Positions 54,756 through 63,430 of a stretch of 64,000 nt of DNA are shown one piece after another (within the stretch, counting starts at the first letter, position 1; each line of letters opens with the position of its first letter). The stretch is from assembly GCA_023387735.1 (NCBI GenBank), contig JAEWHP010000049.1, positions 1 to 64,000 of the forward strand, given 5' to 3'. A program made the translations under genes and the position numbers. The stretch comes from Pseudomonadota bacterium (GTDB lineage: Bacteria > Pseudomonadota > Alphaproteobacteria > Rhizobiales > Xanthobacteraceae). The notes beneath the pieces are model-generated. The model saw only the letters and a program-made list of their open reading frames with translations, ran no database searches and was not told the origin of the DNA.

Positions 54756-56026
54756 TGAGCCGCGTTTTTCAGAACTCCGACGAACATCTGGACGACACGC
54801 CGCCGCCGGCCGAGGAATACATCTCACCGGCGCCGCGCGTCTCTGTGCAGGCCTATTGCGCCAGCGTCGCGGTTGCAGCCACGGTGCGGGCTGCGAGCGA
54901 AGACCGCCGCCTCGGCAAGGCCCATCTCACGGTGCACATGGGCGGCATCGCCGCCGCCATCGACGCCTATCACACGGCGCCGACGCCGAACGTCATCGTG
55001 CTGGAGACCGAGCCGGGCCGCGACATCCTCGAAGGGCTGGATGAACTCGCTGCCGTGTGCGACGCCGGCACCCGTGTCGTCGTCATCGGCAGCGCCAACG
55101 ACGCCACGCCGTACCGCGAACTGGTGCGGCGCGGCGTCAGCGACTACGTCACCGGACCGGTCCAGCCGATCGACGTGGTCCGCACGATTTGCGGCCTCTA
55201 CGCCGCCTCCGAGGCCGTTGCCGTCGGCCGCATCATCGCCGTCGTCGGCGCCAAGGGCGGCGTCGGGGCATCCACCGTGGCGCACAACGTCGCCTGGGCG
55301 ATCGCGCGCGACCTGGCGCTGGATTCGGTCGTGATCGACCTCGACCTTGCCTTCGGCACTGCCGGCCTCGACTACAATCAGGATCCGGTCCAGGGCATCG
55401 CCAACGCGATCATGCAGCCGGAACGGCCTGACACCGCTTTCATGGAGCGGTTGCTGGCAAAGTGCAGCGACCGGCTCAGCCTTCTCGCTGCGCCGGCGAC
55501 GCTGGACCAGGTCTACGACTTCGGTGCCGACGCCTTCGACGCCATCTTCGACACGATGCGCATGACGACGCCCTGCATCGTGCTCGACGTGCCTCATCAA
55601 TGGTCGGCATGGACCAAGCGCGCCCTGGTCGGCGCCGACGACATCCTGATCGTCGCCGAGCCCGATCTCGCCAACATGCGCAACGCCAAGAACATGCTGA
55701 ACGTGCTGAAGGCCGCGCGGCCGAACGACCGTCCGCCGCTGTACTGTCTCAATCAGGTCGGCATGCACAAGCGCCCCGAAATCACCACGCGCGAATTCGC
55801 CAAGGCGATCGAAAGCCAGCCGATTGCGGCGATTCCATTCGATTCGAAGATGTTCGGAACGGCGGCCAACAACGGTCAGATGATCGCGCAGATCTCAGCC
55901 AAGCACCGCACGGCCATGACCTTCCTGCAGATCGCGCAGCGGCTGACCGGCCACGCCGTGACCAAGCGGACATCGTTGCTGACGCCGATCATCAAGAGGC
56001 TGCAGGGCATGAAGCGCCGGGCCTAG
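54752..56026 (+). CDS. cpaE: Pilus localisation ATPase CpaE (TadZ)
   Basis: A 424-residue protein. An N-terminal receiver-like domain (about 50-150, NVIVLETEPGRDILEGLDEL, VVVIGSANDATPYRELVRRG) lacks an obvious phosphorylation site. Then comes a ParA/MinD-type ATPase with the deviant Walker A VVGAKGGVGASTVAHN, VIDLDLAFGTAGLDYNQD and VLDVPHQWSAW. CpaE/TadZ places the pilus machine at the pole. The next genes in most Tad loci (cpaF, tadB, tadC) are not here; a leftward TadD-like gene follows after 15 bases. Confidence 0.94.
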   Translation: MMSRVFQNSDEHLDDTPPPAEEYISPAPRVSVQAYCASVAVAATVRAASEDRRLGKAHLTVHMGGIAAAIDAYHTAPTPNVIVLETEPGRDILEGLDELAAVCDAGTRVVVIGSANDATPYRELVRRGVSDYVTGPVQPIDVVRTICGLYAASEAVAVGRIIAVVGAKGGVGASTVAHNVAWAIARDLALDSVVIDLDLAFGTAGLDYNQDPVQGIANAIMQPERPDTAFMERLLAKCSDRLSLLAAPATLDQVYDFGADAFDAIFDTMRMTTPCIVLDVPHQWSAWTKRALVGADDILIVAEPDLANMRNAKNMLNVLKAARPNDRPPLYCLNQVGMHKRPEITTREFAKAIESQPIAAIPFDSKMFGTAANNGQMIAQISAKHRTAMTFLQIAQRLTGHAVTKRTSLLTPIIKRLQGMKRRA

Positions 56027-56041
56027 CCGGCGTTCCGGAAT

Positions 56042-56869
56042 TTATTCGACGCGACCGCTGGCCGCGATCGGCATTTTGCCGACCTCGGCCCGCGCATTGT
56101 CCTTGTCCTTGCGCGACAGCATGCGTTTCAACTGCGCGACGTTCGCTTCGGCCTCCGCGGCCGGCAAATCGGCCTTGACGATTTTTTCGGCCTCGGCGAG
56201 ACGGCCCTGCAAGCCGACGGTCAGCGCCAGGTTGGCCCGCACCCGCGGATCGTTCCCTGCCCGCGCATGCGCGCGCCGCAGCGTTTCCTCGGCCCTCGGC
56301 AGATCCTTCGAAAGCACGTAGGACAGTCCGAGATTGGACAGCACCGACGGTTCTTCCGGCGCGATCTTCAGCGCGCTCGAATAATACTGCCGCGCCTCTT
56401 CAAAGCGCCCGAGCTGGTCCAGCGTCGCTCCCTGCGCCGACAATATCCGCCAGTCCGGATCTTCGGGACTGTGGGCGCGGCCGAGAACGTCAAAGGCCAG
56501 CTGGAAATTCCCGTTGTCGGCCAGCGCACGGCCGTAGCCGGCGAGCAGCGCCCTGTTGCTGGGATGGGCGATGGAGGCCTGCTCGAGCACCGCGACCGCC
56601 TGCGAGCGTTGACCCACCGCGCGCAGCGCCTTGCCGTATCTCAGCGCGGCGCCGGCATCCTTTGGATTGGCGCGATAGCGCTCCTGGGTGAGTTCGACCT
56701 CGCGCCGCGGATCGGCCGCGCGGGCGGGCTCGGCGGTCTCGCCGAGCGAACCGGTAATATCGGAAAGCCCCGGGGTCGAGCAGCCGCCCAGCCCCGACGC
56801 CAGGGCCAAAAAGGAGGCACACGCGAAGAGTCGCGCGATGCGGGACGGATTAGACGACTTCTGAAGCAT
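56042..56869 (-). CDS. TadD-like TPR lipoprotein
   Basis: A 275-residue outer-membrane-type lipoprotein. It has a signal peptide with lipobox SGLGGC (about residue 30) and at least four tetratricopeptide repeats between about 60 and 235 (AALRYGKALRAVGQRSQAVA, RALLAGYGRALADNGNFQLA, LGRFEEARQYYSSALKIAPE, PSVLSNLGLSYVLSKDLPRA). This matches TadD, an accessory of Flp pilus assembly. It is convergent with cpaE instead of being in the same operon. The ATG at 56869 is preceded by AGGTGC; an in-frame ATG at 56908 is possible. Confidence 0.85.
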   Translation of the reverse strand: MLQKSSNPSRIARLFACASFLALASGLGGCSTPGLSDITGSLGETAEPARAADPRREVELTQERYRANPKDAGAALRYGKALRAVGQRSQAVAVLEQASIAHPSNRALLAGYGRALADNGNFQLAFDVLGRAHSPEDPDWRILSAQGATLDQLGRFEEARQYYSSALKIAPEEPSVLSNLGLSYVLSKDLPRAEETLRRAHARAGNDPRVRANLALTVGLQGRLAEAEKIVKADLPAAEAEANVAQLKRMLSRKDKDNARAEVGKMPIAASGRVE

Positions 56870-57026
56870 GCACCTGGACTCACCGCGGAACTGTCCAGAA
56901 GTGTTCACAGCTTAACCCTAAGTTCAGGTTAAACCGGCTCGCTTTCAGGTAGTAAGAGACCTTTCAAGGGCGTTTTACCCTCGCCCACGGCCTACTGGCG
57001 CCGCGAAAGACCCCGCGCCGACCGGT

Positions 57027-57272
57027 TCAGTCGAGGAACTGCGCGCCAAACTCGCAGCCGATCCGCCAGGCCAGCTTGCATTGGCGCGGCCGGCCTTCCG
57101 AGAAGATCACCGTGAATTCGGTCGGAATCTCCGGGTATTCGGCGATGATCTTCACACCGCCATCCGACATGTCCGTGATCATGCAATCGCGCGGCAGGCC
57201 GCCGGTCGCGAACTGTATTTTCGCAAAGTTCCTGCACGCACGACGTTCGCTGCTGCGCCGATTCGCCAACAT
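57027..57272 (-). CDS. PilZ domain protein
   Basis: An 81-residue single-domain PilZ protein. It has RRSSERRACR near the start (R-x-x-x-R type) and DMSDGGVKI (D/N-x-S-x-x-G), the two halves of the cyclic-di-GMP site. The end, WRIGCEFGAQFLD, is the typical closing strand. It may couple c-di-GMP to motility, pili or surface polysaccharide; the neighbouring Tad genes make the pilus plausible but that is inference. It has no obvious cotranscribed partner. Confidence 0.85.
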   Translation of the reverse strand: MLANRRSSERRACRNFAKIQFATGGLPRDCMITDMSDGGVKIIAEYPEIPTEFTVIFSEGRPRQCKLAWRIGCEFGAQFLD

Positions 57273-57448
57273 GTCGATCCCTGGCCCTGCTCGTAAGATT
57301 CACCCGATGGTGCAGCAGTTTTACCGATGAATCCTTGGGATTGGCCTATCTCAACCGTTCGCAATGTAACGGTCGCGTTGGGAGCCCGTTTACCGAACTC
57401 AGGCTTCACCGGCTATCCGTGGCTGGCCCGCGGACCAGGAGGCCTCGA

Positions 57449-57787
57449 TCAACGGTCCAGCGTCTTCGACGCCTTGCCGCGATGCTTGACGATCAGCATG
57501 ATGTTCCTGATGTAGATGATCGTCGCCATCGCCTGGCCGACGATGATCACGGGTTCGCGCTTGGCGATGCCGTAGACCAGCGTCATCAGTCCGCCTCCCA
57601 TCGAGAAGAACCAGAACGCGATCGGGATCACGCTTCGTCCGGCGCGTTCGCTCGATATCCACTGCACCAGGAAGCGCGCGGTAAACAGCAATTGCGCGAC
57701 CAGCCCGAAGGCGAGCCAGAAATCGAACTTGGCGACGAAGACGTCGTAGAGATAATCGCCGAGCGCCTGCCCGAATTGAATCAGCAT
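57449..57787 (-). CDS. Lipid-A-disaccharide-synthase N-terminal-like (LAB_N) membrane protein
   Basis: A 112-residue protein with three transmembrane helices, matching LAB_N: FWLAFGLVAQLLFTARFLVQW, ISSERAGRSVIPIAFWFFSM and NIMLIVKHR. LAB_N proteins accompany glycosyltransferases acting on lipid-linked sugars. Its ATG overlaps the stop of the GT2 gene by one base (TGATG), so the pair is coupled. It is last of the four-gene leftward operon. Its function is probably flippase-like or as a transferase accessory, which is inference. Confidence 0.88.
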   Translation of the reverse strand: MLIQFGQALGDYLYDVFVAKFDFWLAFGLVAQLLFTARFLVQWISSERAGRSVIPIAFWFFSMGGGLMTLVYGIAKREPVIIVGQAMATIIYIRNIMLIVKHRGKASKTLDR

Positions 57788-58530
57788 CAGAGAACCTCGG
57801 TCGCAACAGGCGTCGGCTTCTTGCGCCGGATCAGCCACCAGACGCCGACCAGGTCCATGATCCCGATCCATAGCCGGTCGAAGAAGCCGTAGTTCGAGAC
57901 GCCGGAATGGCGCGGACGATCGATGACATCGACATAGGCGATGTCGAAGCCTTCACGGCGCACCAGCGCCGGCAGGAAACGGTGCAGCCCGTCGAAGTAG
58001 GGCATCGAGAGGAACACCTCGCGCGGAAACGCTTTCAACCCGCAGCCGGTGTCGCGCGTACCGTCGCTGAGAATGACCTTGCGGACCGCATTTGCGACCT
58101 TCGACTGCAGCTTCTTGAACCCGGTGTCCTTGCGTCCGATCCGCTGGCCCGCCGCAAGGCCTATGCGGCCGCCGCCGCTTTCGACCGCCGAGATCAGGTC
58201 CGGCAGGAACGCCGGATTGTTCTGCCCGTCGCCGTCAAGCGTGGCCACGATGGCGCCGCGCGCCGCCCGCACGCCGCTTCGCACGGCCGCCGATTGGCCG
58301 GAGGAACTGGCATGTTTCAGCTGCCGAAGCTGAGGGTGCAGCTTCATCAGCGCCGCCAGCCGATCCGCGGTCGCATCGGTCGAGCCGTCATTGACATAGA
58401 TGATCTCGTAGGCCCAGCGGCCCTCGAGCGCGCCAACGATCTCCGCGATCAGCGGCGCGACGTTATCCGCTTCGTTGCGAACCGGTACAACGATGGAAAC
58501 GGCGACCGTACCTCTGTCGGAAGTAGTCAA
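57787..58530 (-). CDS. Family 2 glycosyltransferase, polyprenyl-phosphate sugar synthase-like
   Basis: A 247-residue GT2 enzyme of the dolichyl-phosphate-mannose/ArnC/RgtE type: VSIVVPVRNEADNVAPLIAE, IIYVNDGSTDAT, DGDGQNNPAFLP, GLKAFPREVF, and GVSNYGFFDRLWIG near the end. It lacks C-terminal membrane helices but is followed by the LAB_N protein. It would make a polyprenyl-phosphate sugar for the GT83 enzyme. The start is TTG at 58530, with GAGAG five bases upstream; the frame stays open to 58812 but those residues are not family-like. No PAP2-GT2 overlap results with this start. Confidence 0.88.
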   Translation of the reverse strand: MTTSDRGTVAVSIVVPVRNEADNVAPLIAEIVGALEGRWAYEIIYVNDGSTDATADRLAALMKLHPQLRQLKHASSSGQSAAVRSGVRAARGAIVATLDGDGQNNPAFLPDLISAVESGGGRIGLAAGQRIGRKDTGFKKLQSKVANAVRKVILSDGTRDTGCGLKAFPREVFLSMPYFDGLHRFLPALVRREGFDIAYVDVIDRPRHSGVSNYGFFDRLWIGIMDLVGVWWLIRRKKPTPVATEVL

Positions 58531-58600
58531 ATCAACTCTCGTCTGGCTGGGCTGAAAAGGCCGGAACCGGGCACATCGGTTCGCCCTGCGGCGACCGCTT

Positions 58601-59446
58601 TTATGGGGCGGAAGCGCCCCGGGCAACCCTTTTGAGGCGCCCGGACGATGGCCCAACAAGGGACACAATGGTGCCATCGCGCTGGATCGCAAATCCGAGC
58701 CGACGGGCGGCAAACCAGTATCGCACGAACATCGCGACGATGATTCCGACCAGCGCGCCGGCGACCACATCGCTCGGATGGTGCGCCAGCAGCACCAGGC
58801 GGGTGGCTGCAATGATCAGGGCATACACGGCCATCGCCACCCGAGCCTTTGGCCAGACCGCGGCGACGGCGACCGCCAGCGCAAACGCGGTCGTGGCATG
58901 CCCCGATGGAAAACTGGCAAAGGCCGGAGTTCCCGAGAAGTGCGAGAAGTTGAACGGGTTGGCCTCACCTCCGACGAACGGACGGCCGCGGCCGACGCAC
59001 CATTTGATCACGTCGGTGACGAGCGCCGACAGCGCCACCGAGAGGAACACGAACTGAAGCCGCGTTCCAAGACCGAGCAAGAGCGACCGCTGGATTCCGC
59101 GCAAGGCCGGCGCGGCGAACGCAACCGCGATCAAAAGAGCTCCAAGCGCCAGCAGCACATATTCGTCCTTGCCGAAGTCGGTGAGGATGCGAACCCACCA
59201 TAGCGAGGGCGTGCCGCGCTTCGGCATCTGGCCGATTTCCCACGCATCGAGCATGTACATCAGAACGATGATCGCGGCGCCGAGACCGGCGGAAAGCCAC
59301 AGCGCGTGCCGCGCCGCCCGCCGCGCGGCCTCGGCACGCCGCGAATGCGACGGCGAGCGCACGAGTTGCGCCAGCGACAACCAGGCCAGCTTCACGAAGC
59401 GCGATGCGTAGCTCTGGGGATCGCCGACAGCGGAGCTCGCAGGCAT
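58601..59446 (-). CDS. PAP2 superfamily membrane phosphatase
   Basis: A 281-residue integral membrane protein with the three PAP2 motifs: KWCVGRGRP, FPSGHATTAF and TRLVLLAHHPSDV. About six transmembrane helices follow a basic N-terminal segment (RSPSHSRRAEAARRAARH). PAP2 enzymes in this setting include the lipid A 1- and 4'-phosphatases LpxE and LpxF and undecaprenyl-pyrophosphate phosphatases. Placement one base after the GT83 gene's stop and in front of the GT2 gene favours a lipid A phosphatase. Confidence 0.9.
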   Translation of the reverse strand: MPASSAVGDPQSYASRFVKLAWLSLAQLVRSPSHSRRAEAARRAARHALWLSAGLGAAIIVLMYMLDAWEIGQMPKRGTPSLWWVRILTDFGKDEYVLLALGALLIAVAFAAPALRGIQRSLLLGLGTRLQFVFLSVALSALVTDVIKWCVGRGRPFVGGEANPFNFSHFSGTPAFASFPSGHATTAFALAVAVAAVWPKARVAMAVYALIIAATRLVLLAHHPSDVVAGALVGIIVAMFVRYWFAARRLGFAIQRDGTIVSLVGPSSGRLKRVARGASAP

Positions 59447-59447
59447 T

Positions 59448-61190
59448 TTACTCCGTGCCCTCCGAGCGGAAGATGGCGATCGAGACGGCCCTGCCCTGCG
59501 AGATGTTGTAGCCCTCGACCCGGGTCGCCACGTTGTAGCGCAGCCCGATCGCCTCGGCGCGCTGCACGAAGGCGCGCTCCGTGCGGGCTTCCACCAGGGC
59601 GAAGCGGCAACTGCCCTGCCCGAGGAAATCAGCGGCCCCCGATCCGTCGGTCAGCCGGGTGTCGGTACCGGTCATGAAAACGAGGCTCGGCTCGTGGAAA
59701 CCTGCCGCCGCGGCCTTGGGGCCGACGCAGACGACGTTGCGAAGCGCGCGCGCAATGCCGGCGCTCGGGAACATCGCCGTCAGCGACGGCATCACGATGC
59801 CGTAGATCGCGATCGACAGAAACATCGCGGCGACCACGGCGTTCAACAGCGAGCGCTCGGCGCGGCTGTCCTCGAACAGCCACCACGCGATCAGGCCGAA
59901 GATCATCGCCACCGCGAGAAACGGCCAGGCCGGAAAGGCCGGGTAATGCGTCAGCTTGATCGCCCCGGCCACCGCGGCCACCGACGCCAGCGCCGGAATG
60001 ACGAACCACCACGCCGCGCCGCGCCGAAGCCATGATCGCGACAGCACGCGGCGCTCCACCGCGCCGGCGGTGAGGATCGCAATCGCCGGATAGAGCGGCA
60101 GCACGTAGTGCGGCAGCTTGGTCAGTACGAGTTCGAACGCGATCCATGACGGGACCAGCCACGCCAGCAGGTACTGCGCGCCGGGCTCCCGCCGCGCGCG
60201 CCACACCGCCGGCGCCGCCATGCCGGCCAGCGCGGCGCCCGGCCAGAACGTGATCCAGAACAGCAACAGATAGAGGCCGGGCGGCGCGCCATGCGACTCC
60301 TGCGCGGCAAACTTGCTCAGCATGTCGCCGCCGAGCGAATTGGAGAAAAACGCATCGCCCGCGCGCCAGAAAATCGCGACGAACCACGGCAGCACCAGCA
60401 CCAGCGTCCACATCAGGCCCCAGACCGGGCGCAGCCGCCACAGCCACGCCGCCGAACGGTCGAGGATCGCGAGCGGCAGGATAGTCAAGCCGACGAACAG
60501 CAGGATCAGCGGTCCCTTGATCAGGATGCCGCCGGCCAGCGCGGTCCAGAAGATCGCCGGCGCACTCCACGGCGGACGTGCCGGGTCCTCGCCGCGCTGC
60601 CAGGACAGATAGACCCGCGCCATCGCTCCCATCGCCGCGATGACGGTCAAGAGCAGCATCGCGTCGGTCTTGGCCAGCCGCGCTTCGACGCCGAGCAGGA
60701 CGGAGGCACACATCATCAGTGCGGCCAGCGCCGCCCCGCGGCGGGTCACGAAGGCGAGCGCCGCCCAATAGGTCAGAAGCACCGCGCCGATTGCGCCGAT
60801 CAGCGAGGGAATTCGATAAAGCCAGATCCTGATCTCGGGGCGCGGCAGGCCCAGCGCGTCAGCGCCTTCAATCACGGCGGCCTGCATCCAGTAGATCCCG
60901 ACCGGCTTCTTGTAGCGGACGTCATCCTGGAAGCGGATGTCGACGAAATCGCCGCTTTCGACCATCTGCTTGGTCGCCTGCGCAAACCGCGCCTCGTCGC
61001 GGTCGATCGCCGGAATATTGAAGAAGCCGGGCAGGAACATCACGAGGCCGCACAGCACCAGGAACACGATGGTGCGGGCATGACTGGCGGTGGCAAAGTC
61101 GAACGCTGCGGCCAGCCGGCGGCTGGAATGCGCAGGTTTTACAGACTGTTGGCCCGCGCCGAAGCGAGGCGGTTGCAGGGTTTCAACCAT
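59448..61190 (-). CDS. ArnT/RgtB-like GT83 lipid glycosyltransferase
   Basis: A 580-residue polytopic enzyme of the GT83 (ArnT/PMT) group. The first loop carries the acidic IPAIDRDEARFAQATKQM motif, followed by RYKKPVGIYWMQA, LAKTDAMLLL, WFVAIFWRAGDAFFSNSLGG and LVPSWIAFELVLTKLPHYVL, with a small periplasmic C-terminal domain. Such enzymes move a sugar (aminoarabinose, galacturonic acid or mannose) from a polyprenyl phosphate to lipid A or core. It starts the operon GT83-PAP2-GT2-LAB_N. Upstream, after 100 bases, lies the integrase of the next element. Confidence 0.92.
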   Translation of the reverse strand: MVETLQPPRFGAGQQSVKPAHSSRRLAAAFDFATASHARTIVFLVLCGLVMFLPGFFNIPAIDRDEARFAQATKQMVESGDFVDIRFQDDVRYKKPVGIYWMQAAVIEGADALGLPRPEIRIWLYRIPSLIGAIGAVLLTYWAALAFVTRRGAALAALMMCASVLLGVEARLAKTDAMLLLTVIAAMGAMARVYLSWQRGEDPARPPWSAPAIFWTALAGGILIKGPLILLFVGLTILPLAILDRSAAWLWRLRPVWGLMWTLVLVLPWFVAIFWRAGDAFFSNSLGGDMLSKFAAQESHGAPPGLYLLLFWITFWPGAALAGMAAPAVWRARREPGAQYLLAWLVPSWIAFELVLTKLPHYVLPLYPAIAILTAGAVERRVLSRSWLRRGAAWWFVIPALASVAAVAGAIKLTHYPAFPAWPFLAVAMIFGLIAWWLFEDSRAERSLLNAVVAAMFLSIAIYGIVMPSLTAMFPSAGIARALRNVVCVGPKAAAAGFHEPSLVFMTGTDTRLTDGSGAADFLGQGSCRFALVEARTERAFVQRAEAIGLRYNVATRVEGYNISQGRAVSIAIFRSEGTE

Positions 61191-61290
61191 GGTGTTCGCT
61201 TACGATGAAACCGCAGCGCAAACAACAGCCCTTGTTCCGGCTCTCCACATTGATTTTTCAAGGTTTTCATGCTCGGCCGTTCCTTTCTGT

Positions 61291-62532
61291 TCACGCGCTT
61301 TCACGCCTATCTGTGGGACGGCGGTGGGACGGACCCGGCAGGTTCCGCCGACCGATGGCGTTGGCCGTATCGCGCTGCTGGTCGTTGGATACGTGGCCAT
61401 AGACCCGCTCCACCATCTGGGCCGACATGCCGACATACTTGCCAACCTGAAACGGTGTCTTGCCCTCTTCCAGCATCCACGACACGCAGGTGTGCCGGGT
61501 AGTGTGCGGGGTGATTCGGTTCGGGTCTTCCGGTGGCAGCCACAGCCCGGCCAGTTCAAGGGCTCCATCAAACGCGGTTCCAAGGCTGTCGGTGACGGGC
61601 CTGCCGTAGCACTCGATCACGTAGCGGGATGTGAGCCGACGCCATCGGCGCATGTGCTGCAACAGCCTGTTGCCTAGCGGCACGCTTGGAGCCCGTTTCT
61701 TGGTTTCGGCCTCGGTCGATGCCTTGCGGTGCAGATCGCCTTTCGCCAGATCGACCCAGCCGCCTTGCAGGTTCTCGATCCATTGCAGCCGCCGAATGCG
61801 GTCGCTCCGGGTACCGCTATAGATGCCGATCAGGATGAACCGGGCCAGATGCCGGTTGATCCGTTTGTGATGCCGCCGCCCGTGCTGGTCCCAACCCAGC
61901 GCGGCAGCCAGTAACCGCGCCGCTTCATCTCTCGACATCATGCGCGGCCGGGGTGACGACGGTGGCGGCTTGGTGATCTTGACGACGTGCGTAAGCTTGC
62001 GATTGGCAAAGCAATAGTTCTGCGCCGCCTGTAGGAAGATCAGATCATTGCGCGCCGTCGTCGGCTTGAGAGCCCGGCCCCGCTTCGTTGCGTCAAGCGT
62101 GAAACGTACGTCGCCTTTGTTGATGCGCCAATCAACGTAGTCGTCGCAAAGCTGCGGCGTGATCGCGTCCACAGTCTTGCCGTCAAAGAACGTGCCAAGG
62201 TTTAGAAGCGTTGAGGCAAGCTTGTCTTTCGCCCGCCGCTCCATCGTCGTTTTCGCTTTGTGTTCGCCGTAGTGAGCCAGCACATCAACGATCAGGACTT
62301 GAGCGGGATCACCACCGCCGAAACTTGGGACGTGCTTTTCGGCGAGATATTCGGCGAAGGCTTTCTCAGCTTTTGCGCGATCACCTTCAAATGCGCCAGT
62401 GCTTTGCTCGATTCGCTTTCCGGATGGTGATCGGTCAAGGATGACCCAGCGTCGGACGCCACCGGGACGCTTGGGTTCGCGGAGATAGAGTTGCGCGCCT
62501 TTGGCGTCACGTCGCCTGCTACGATGTTGCAT
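61291..62532 (-). CDS. Tyrosine integrase of a genomic island or prophage
   Basis: A 413-residue phage-type recombinase. It has an N-terminal arm-binding region, a SAM-like core-binding domain (about 80-180), and a catalytic domain with R242 (YSGTRSDRIRRL), the H343-x-x-R346 of HTTRHT and the tyrosine nucleophile Y378 (VERVYGH). All catalytic residues visible are present, so it should be active. Codon use is less GC-rich than in the neighbouring core genes. It is the last gene of the leftward set of the element, with its 3' end 100 bases from the core arnT-like gene; no tRNA or att duplication is recognisable there. Confidence 0.93.
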   Translation of the reverse strand: MQHRSRRRDAKGAQLYLREPKRPGGVRRWVILDRSPSGKRIEQSTGAFEGDRAKAEKAFAEYLAEKHVPSFGGGDPAQVLIVDVLAHYGEHKAKTTMERRAKDKLASTLLNLGTFFDGKTVDAITPQLCDDYVDWRINKGDVRFTLDATKRGRALKPTTARNDLIFLQAAQNYCFANRKLTHVVKITKPPPSSPRPRMMSRDEAARLLAAALGWDQHGRRHHKRINRHLARFILIGIYSGTRSDRIRRLQWIENLQGGWVDLAKGDLHRKASTEAETKKRAPSVPLGNRLLQHMRRWRRLTSRYVIECYGRPVTDSLGTAFDGALELAGLWLPPEDPNRITPHTTRHTCVSWMLEEGKTPFQVGKYVGMSAQMVERVYGHVSNDQQRDTANAIGRRNLPGPSHRRPTDRRESA

Positions 62533-62798
62533 CGTTCCCTCATTTGCTGAATGCCATCCAATGTCACGTACATGCGACCCGCCAGCATGGATGCTTGCAG
62601 GTTGCCCTTCCTGATCTCATTGCGCAGACCCGAAATCGTCATGGAGCGATCAGGGAAAGCCAGCCGCGCGGCGATCTCCAGCCTCAACGGCGTCGTCGGC
62701 GTCACGTTCTTCGGAACCAAAAGCCGCTTCCTCACCGGCTTGCCGTAGTAATCGCGCCACGGTTCAAATTCCTCTTCCGGATATCCCCGCTTTGACAT
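62292..62798 (-). CDS. Excisionase-like/HTH protein overlapping the integrase
   Basis: A 168-residue protein. Residues 1-100 (MSKRGYPEEEFEPWRDYYGK; RLEIAARLAFPDRSMTISGL; NLQASMLAGRMYVTLDGIQQ) look like the excisionase or HTH accessory that precedes integrases in rhizobial elements. The last 80 residues run through the first 241 bases of the integrase gene in another frame and are Ser/Pro-rich, so they may have little structure. GAGG lies 6 bases before the ATG at 62798; two bases separate it from the upstream stop. The family call is tentative. Confidence 0.65.
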   Translation of the reverse strand: MSKRGYPEEEFEPWRDYYGKPVRKRLLVPKNVTPTTPLRLEIAARLAFPDRSMTISGLRNEIRKGNLQASMLAGRMYVTLDGIQQMRERCNIVAGDVTPKARNSISANPSVPVASDAGSSLTDHHPESESSKALAHLKVIAQKLRKPSPNISPKSTSQVSAVVIPLKS

Positions 62799-62800
62799 TG

Positions 62801-63010
62801 TCAACCTCGCTTTCTGGCCGATGATGCCTTGGCCTTGGTCTTCGCCTTGGCGAGCGCGGCTTTCAGTTGCTTGATTTCGGCACGGGCTGCAGCCAGTGCG
62901 GCGCTATCGTTCGCAGCCTTGCCTTTGCCTGCAGGCTTCGCCTTGGCGGCTCTTTTCCGGCGCATGTATAGGCGCTGGTAGTCTCTTTTCGCGTCCCCCG
63001 TGAGTGCCAT
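62801..63010 (-). CDS. Small basic protein of the integrated element
   Basis: A 69-residue protein, MALTGDAKRDYQRLYMRRKR then alanine/lysine-rich to KASSARKRG, with a pI clearly above 10. The opening DYQRLYMRRKR resembles phage or plasmid nucleic-acid-associated proteins; the rest (AARAEIKQLKAALAKAKTKA) is a helical coil. It is the first of the leftward gene set, immediately followed by the excisionase-like gene. Confidence 0.6.
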   Translation of the reverse strand: MALTGDAKRDYQRLYMRRKRAAKAKPAGKGKAANDSAALAAARAEIKQLKAALAKAKTKAKASSARKRG

Positions 63011-63430
63011 CGTCCGTTCTCTTTTTTTTGCTTGGTCTAACAGGGTCTAACATAGCCCCCTGCTCCGGGGCCAACAAGCGCTATCGCCCGGCGCAACGTT
63101 TTTTCGCGCTCTGGCTGCATTAAAAATAGGTCTTATTGGAAAGTAGTATTTCGAATGGCCGACGTTACCTGAAGTGGAGGCTTGAAATCATCCGCTATCA
63201 GTTTAAGTTACATACCGCCGGATGCACGGCAGCGGTTTTGAAGACCGCACTTACAGAATCCGCATCCGGCTTATCCCAGTCGCGCAGAATGGACTTGCCG
63301 GGTGCACCCGATCTTTCAGGGAGTGCACGTCCGTGCCCGCGATGAGCCACTATGATTATGTGCCGTCACATGTGTCGGCGGGGGGCGACCGTAAGCCGTT
63401 GAAATCCTGCGACTGTGCCGGTGTGACGGC
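63011..63430. other. Divergent control region of the element
   Basis: About 420 bases between leftward and rightward element genes, AT-richer than the core. It contains the large palindrome at 63217-63270 and no supportable gene. Promoters for both directions are expected here. Confidence 0.45.
63217..63270. repeat. Palindrome with tRNA-anticodon-like inner hairpin
   Basis: GCCGGATGC (63217-63225) and GCATCCGGC (63262-63270) form a perfect 9-base outer stem. Inside, GCGGT/ACCGC (63232-63236 and 63244-63248) enclose the 7-base loop TTTGAAG. The inner hairpin is shaped like an anticodon arm, but no T or D arm can be drawn, so it is not a tRNA gene. Confidence 0.6.

Noticed and set aside
63170..63290. 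Possible tRNA-Sec or tRNA-Ser gene
   Set aside because: Only an anticodon-like arm and an outer stem can be drawn; T arm and D arm are missing on both strands.
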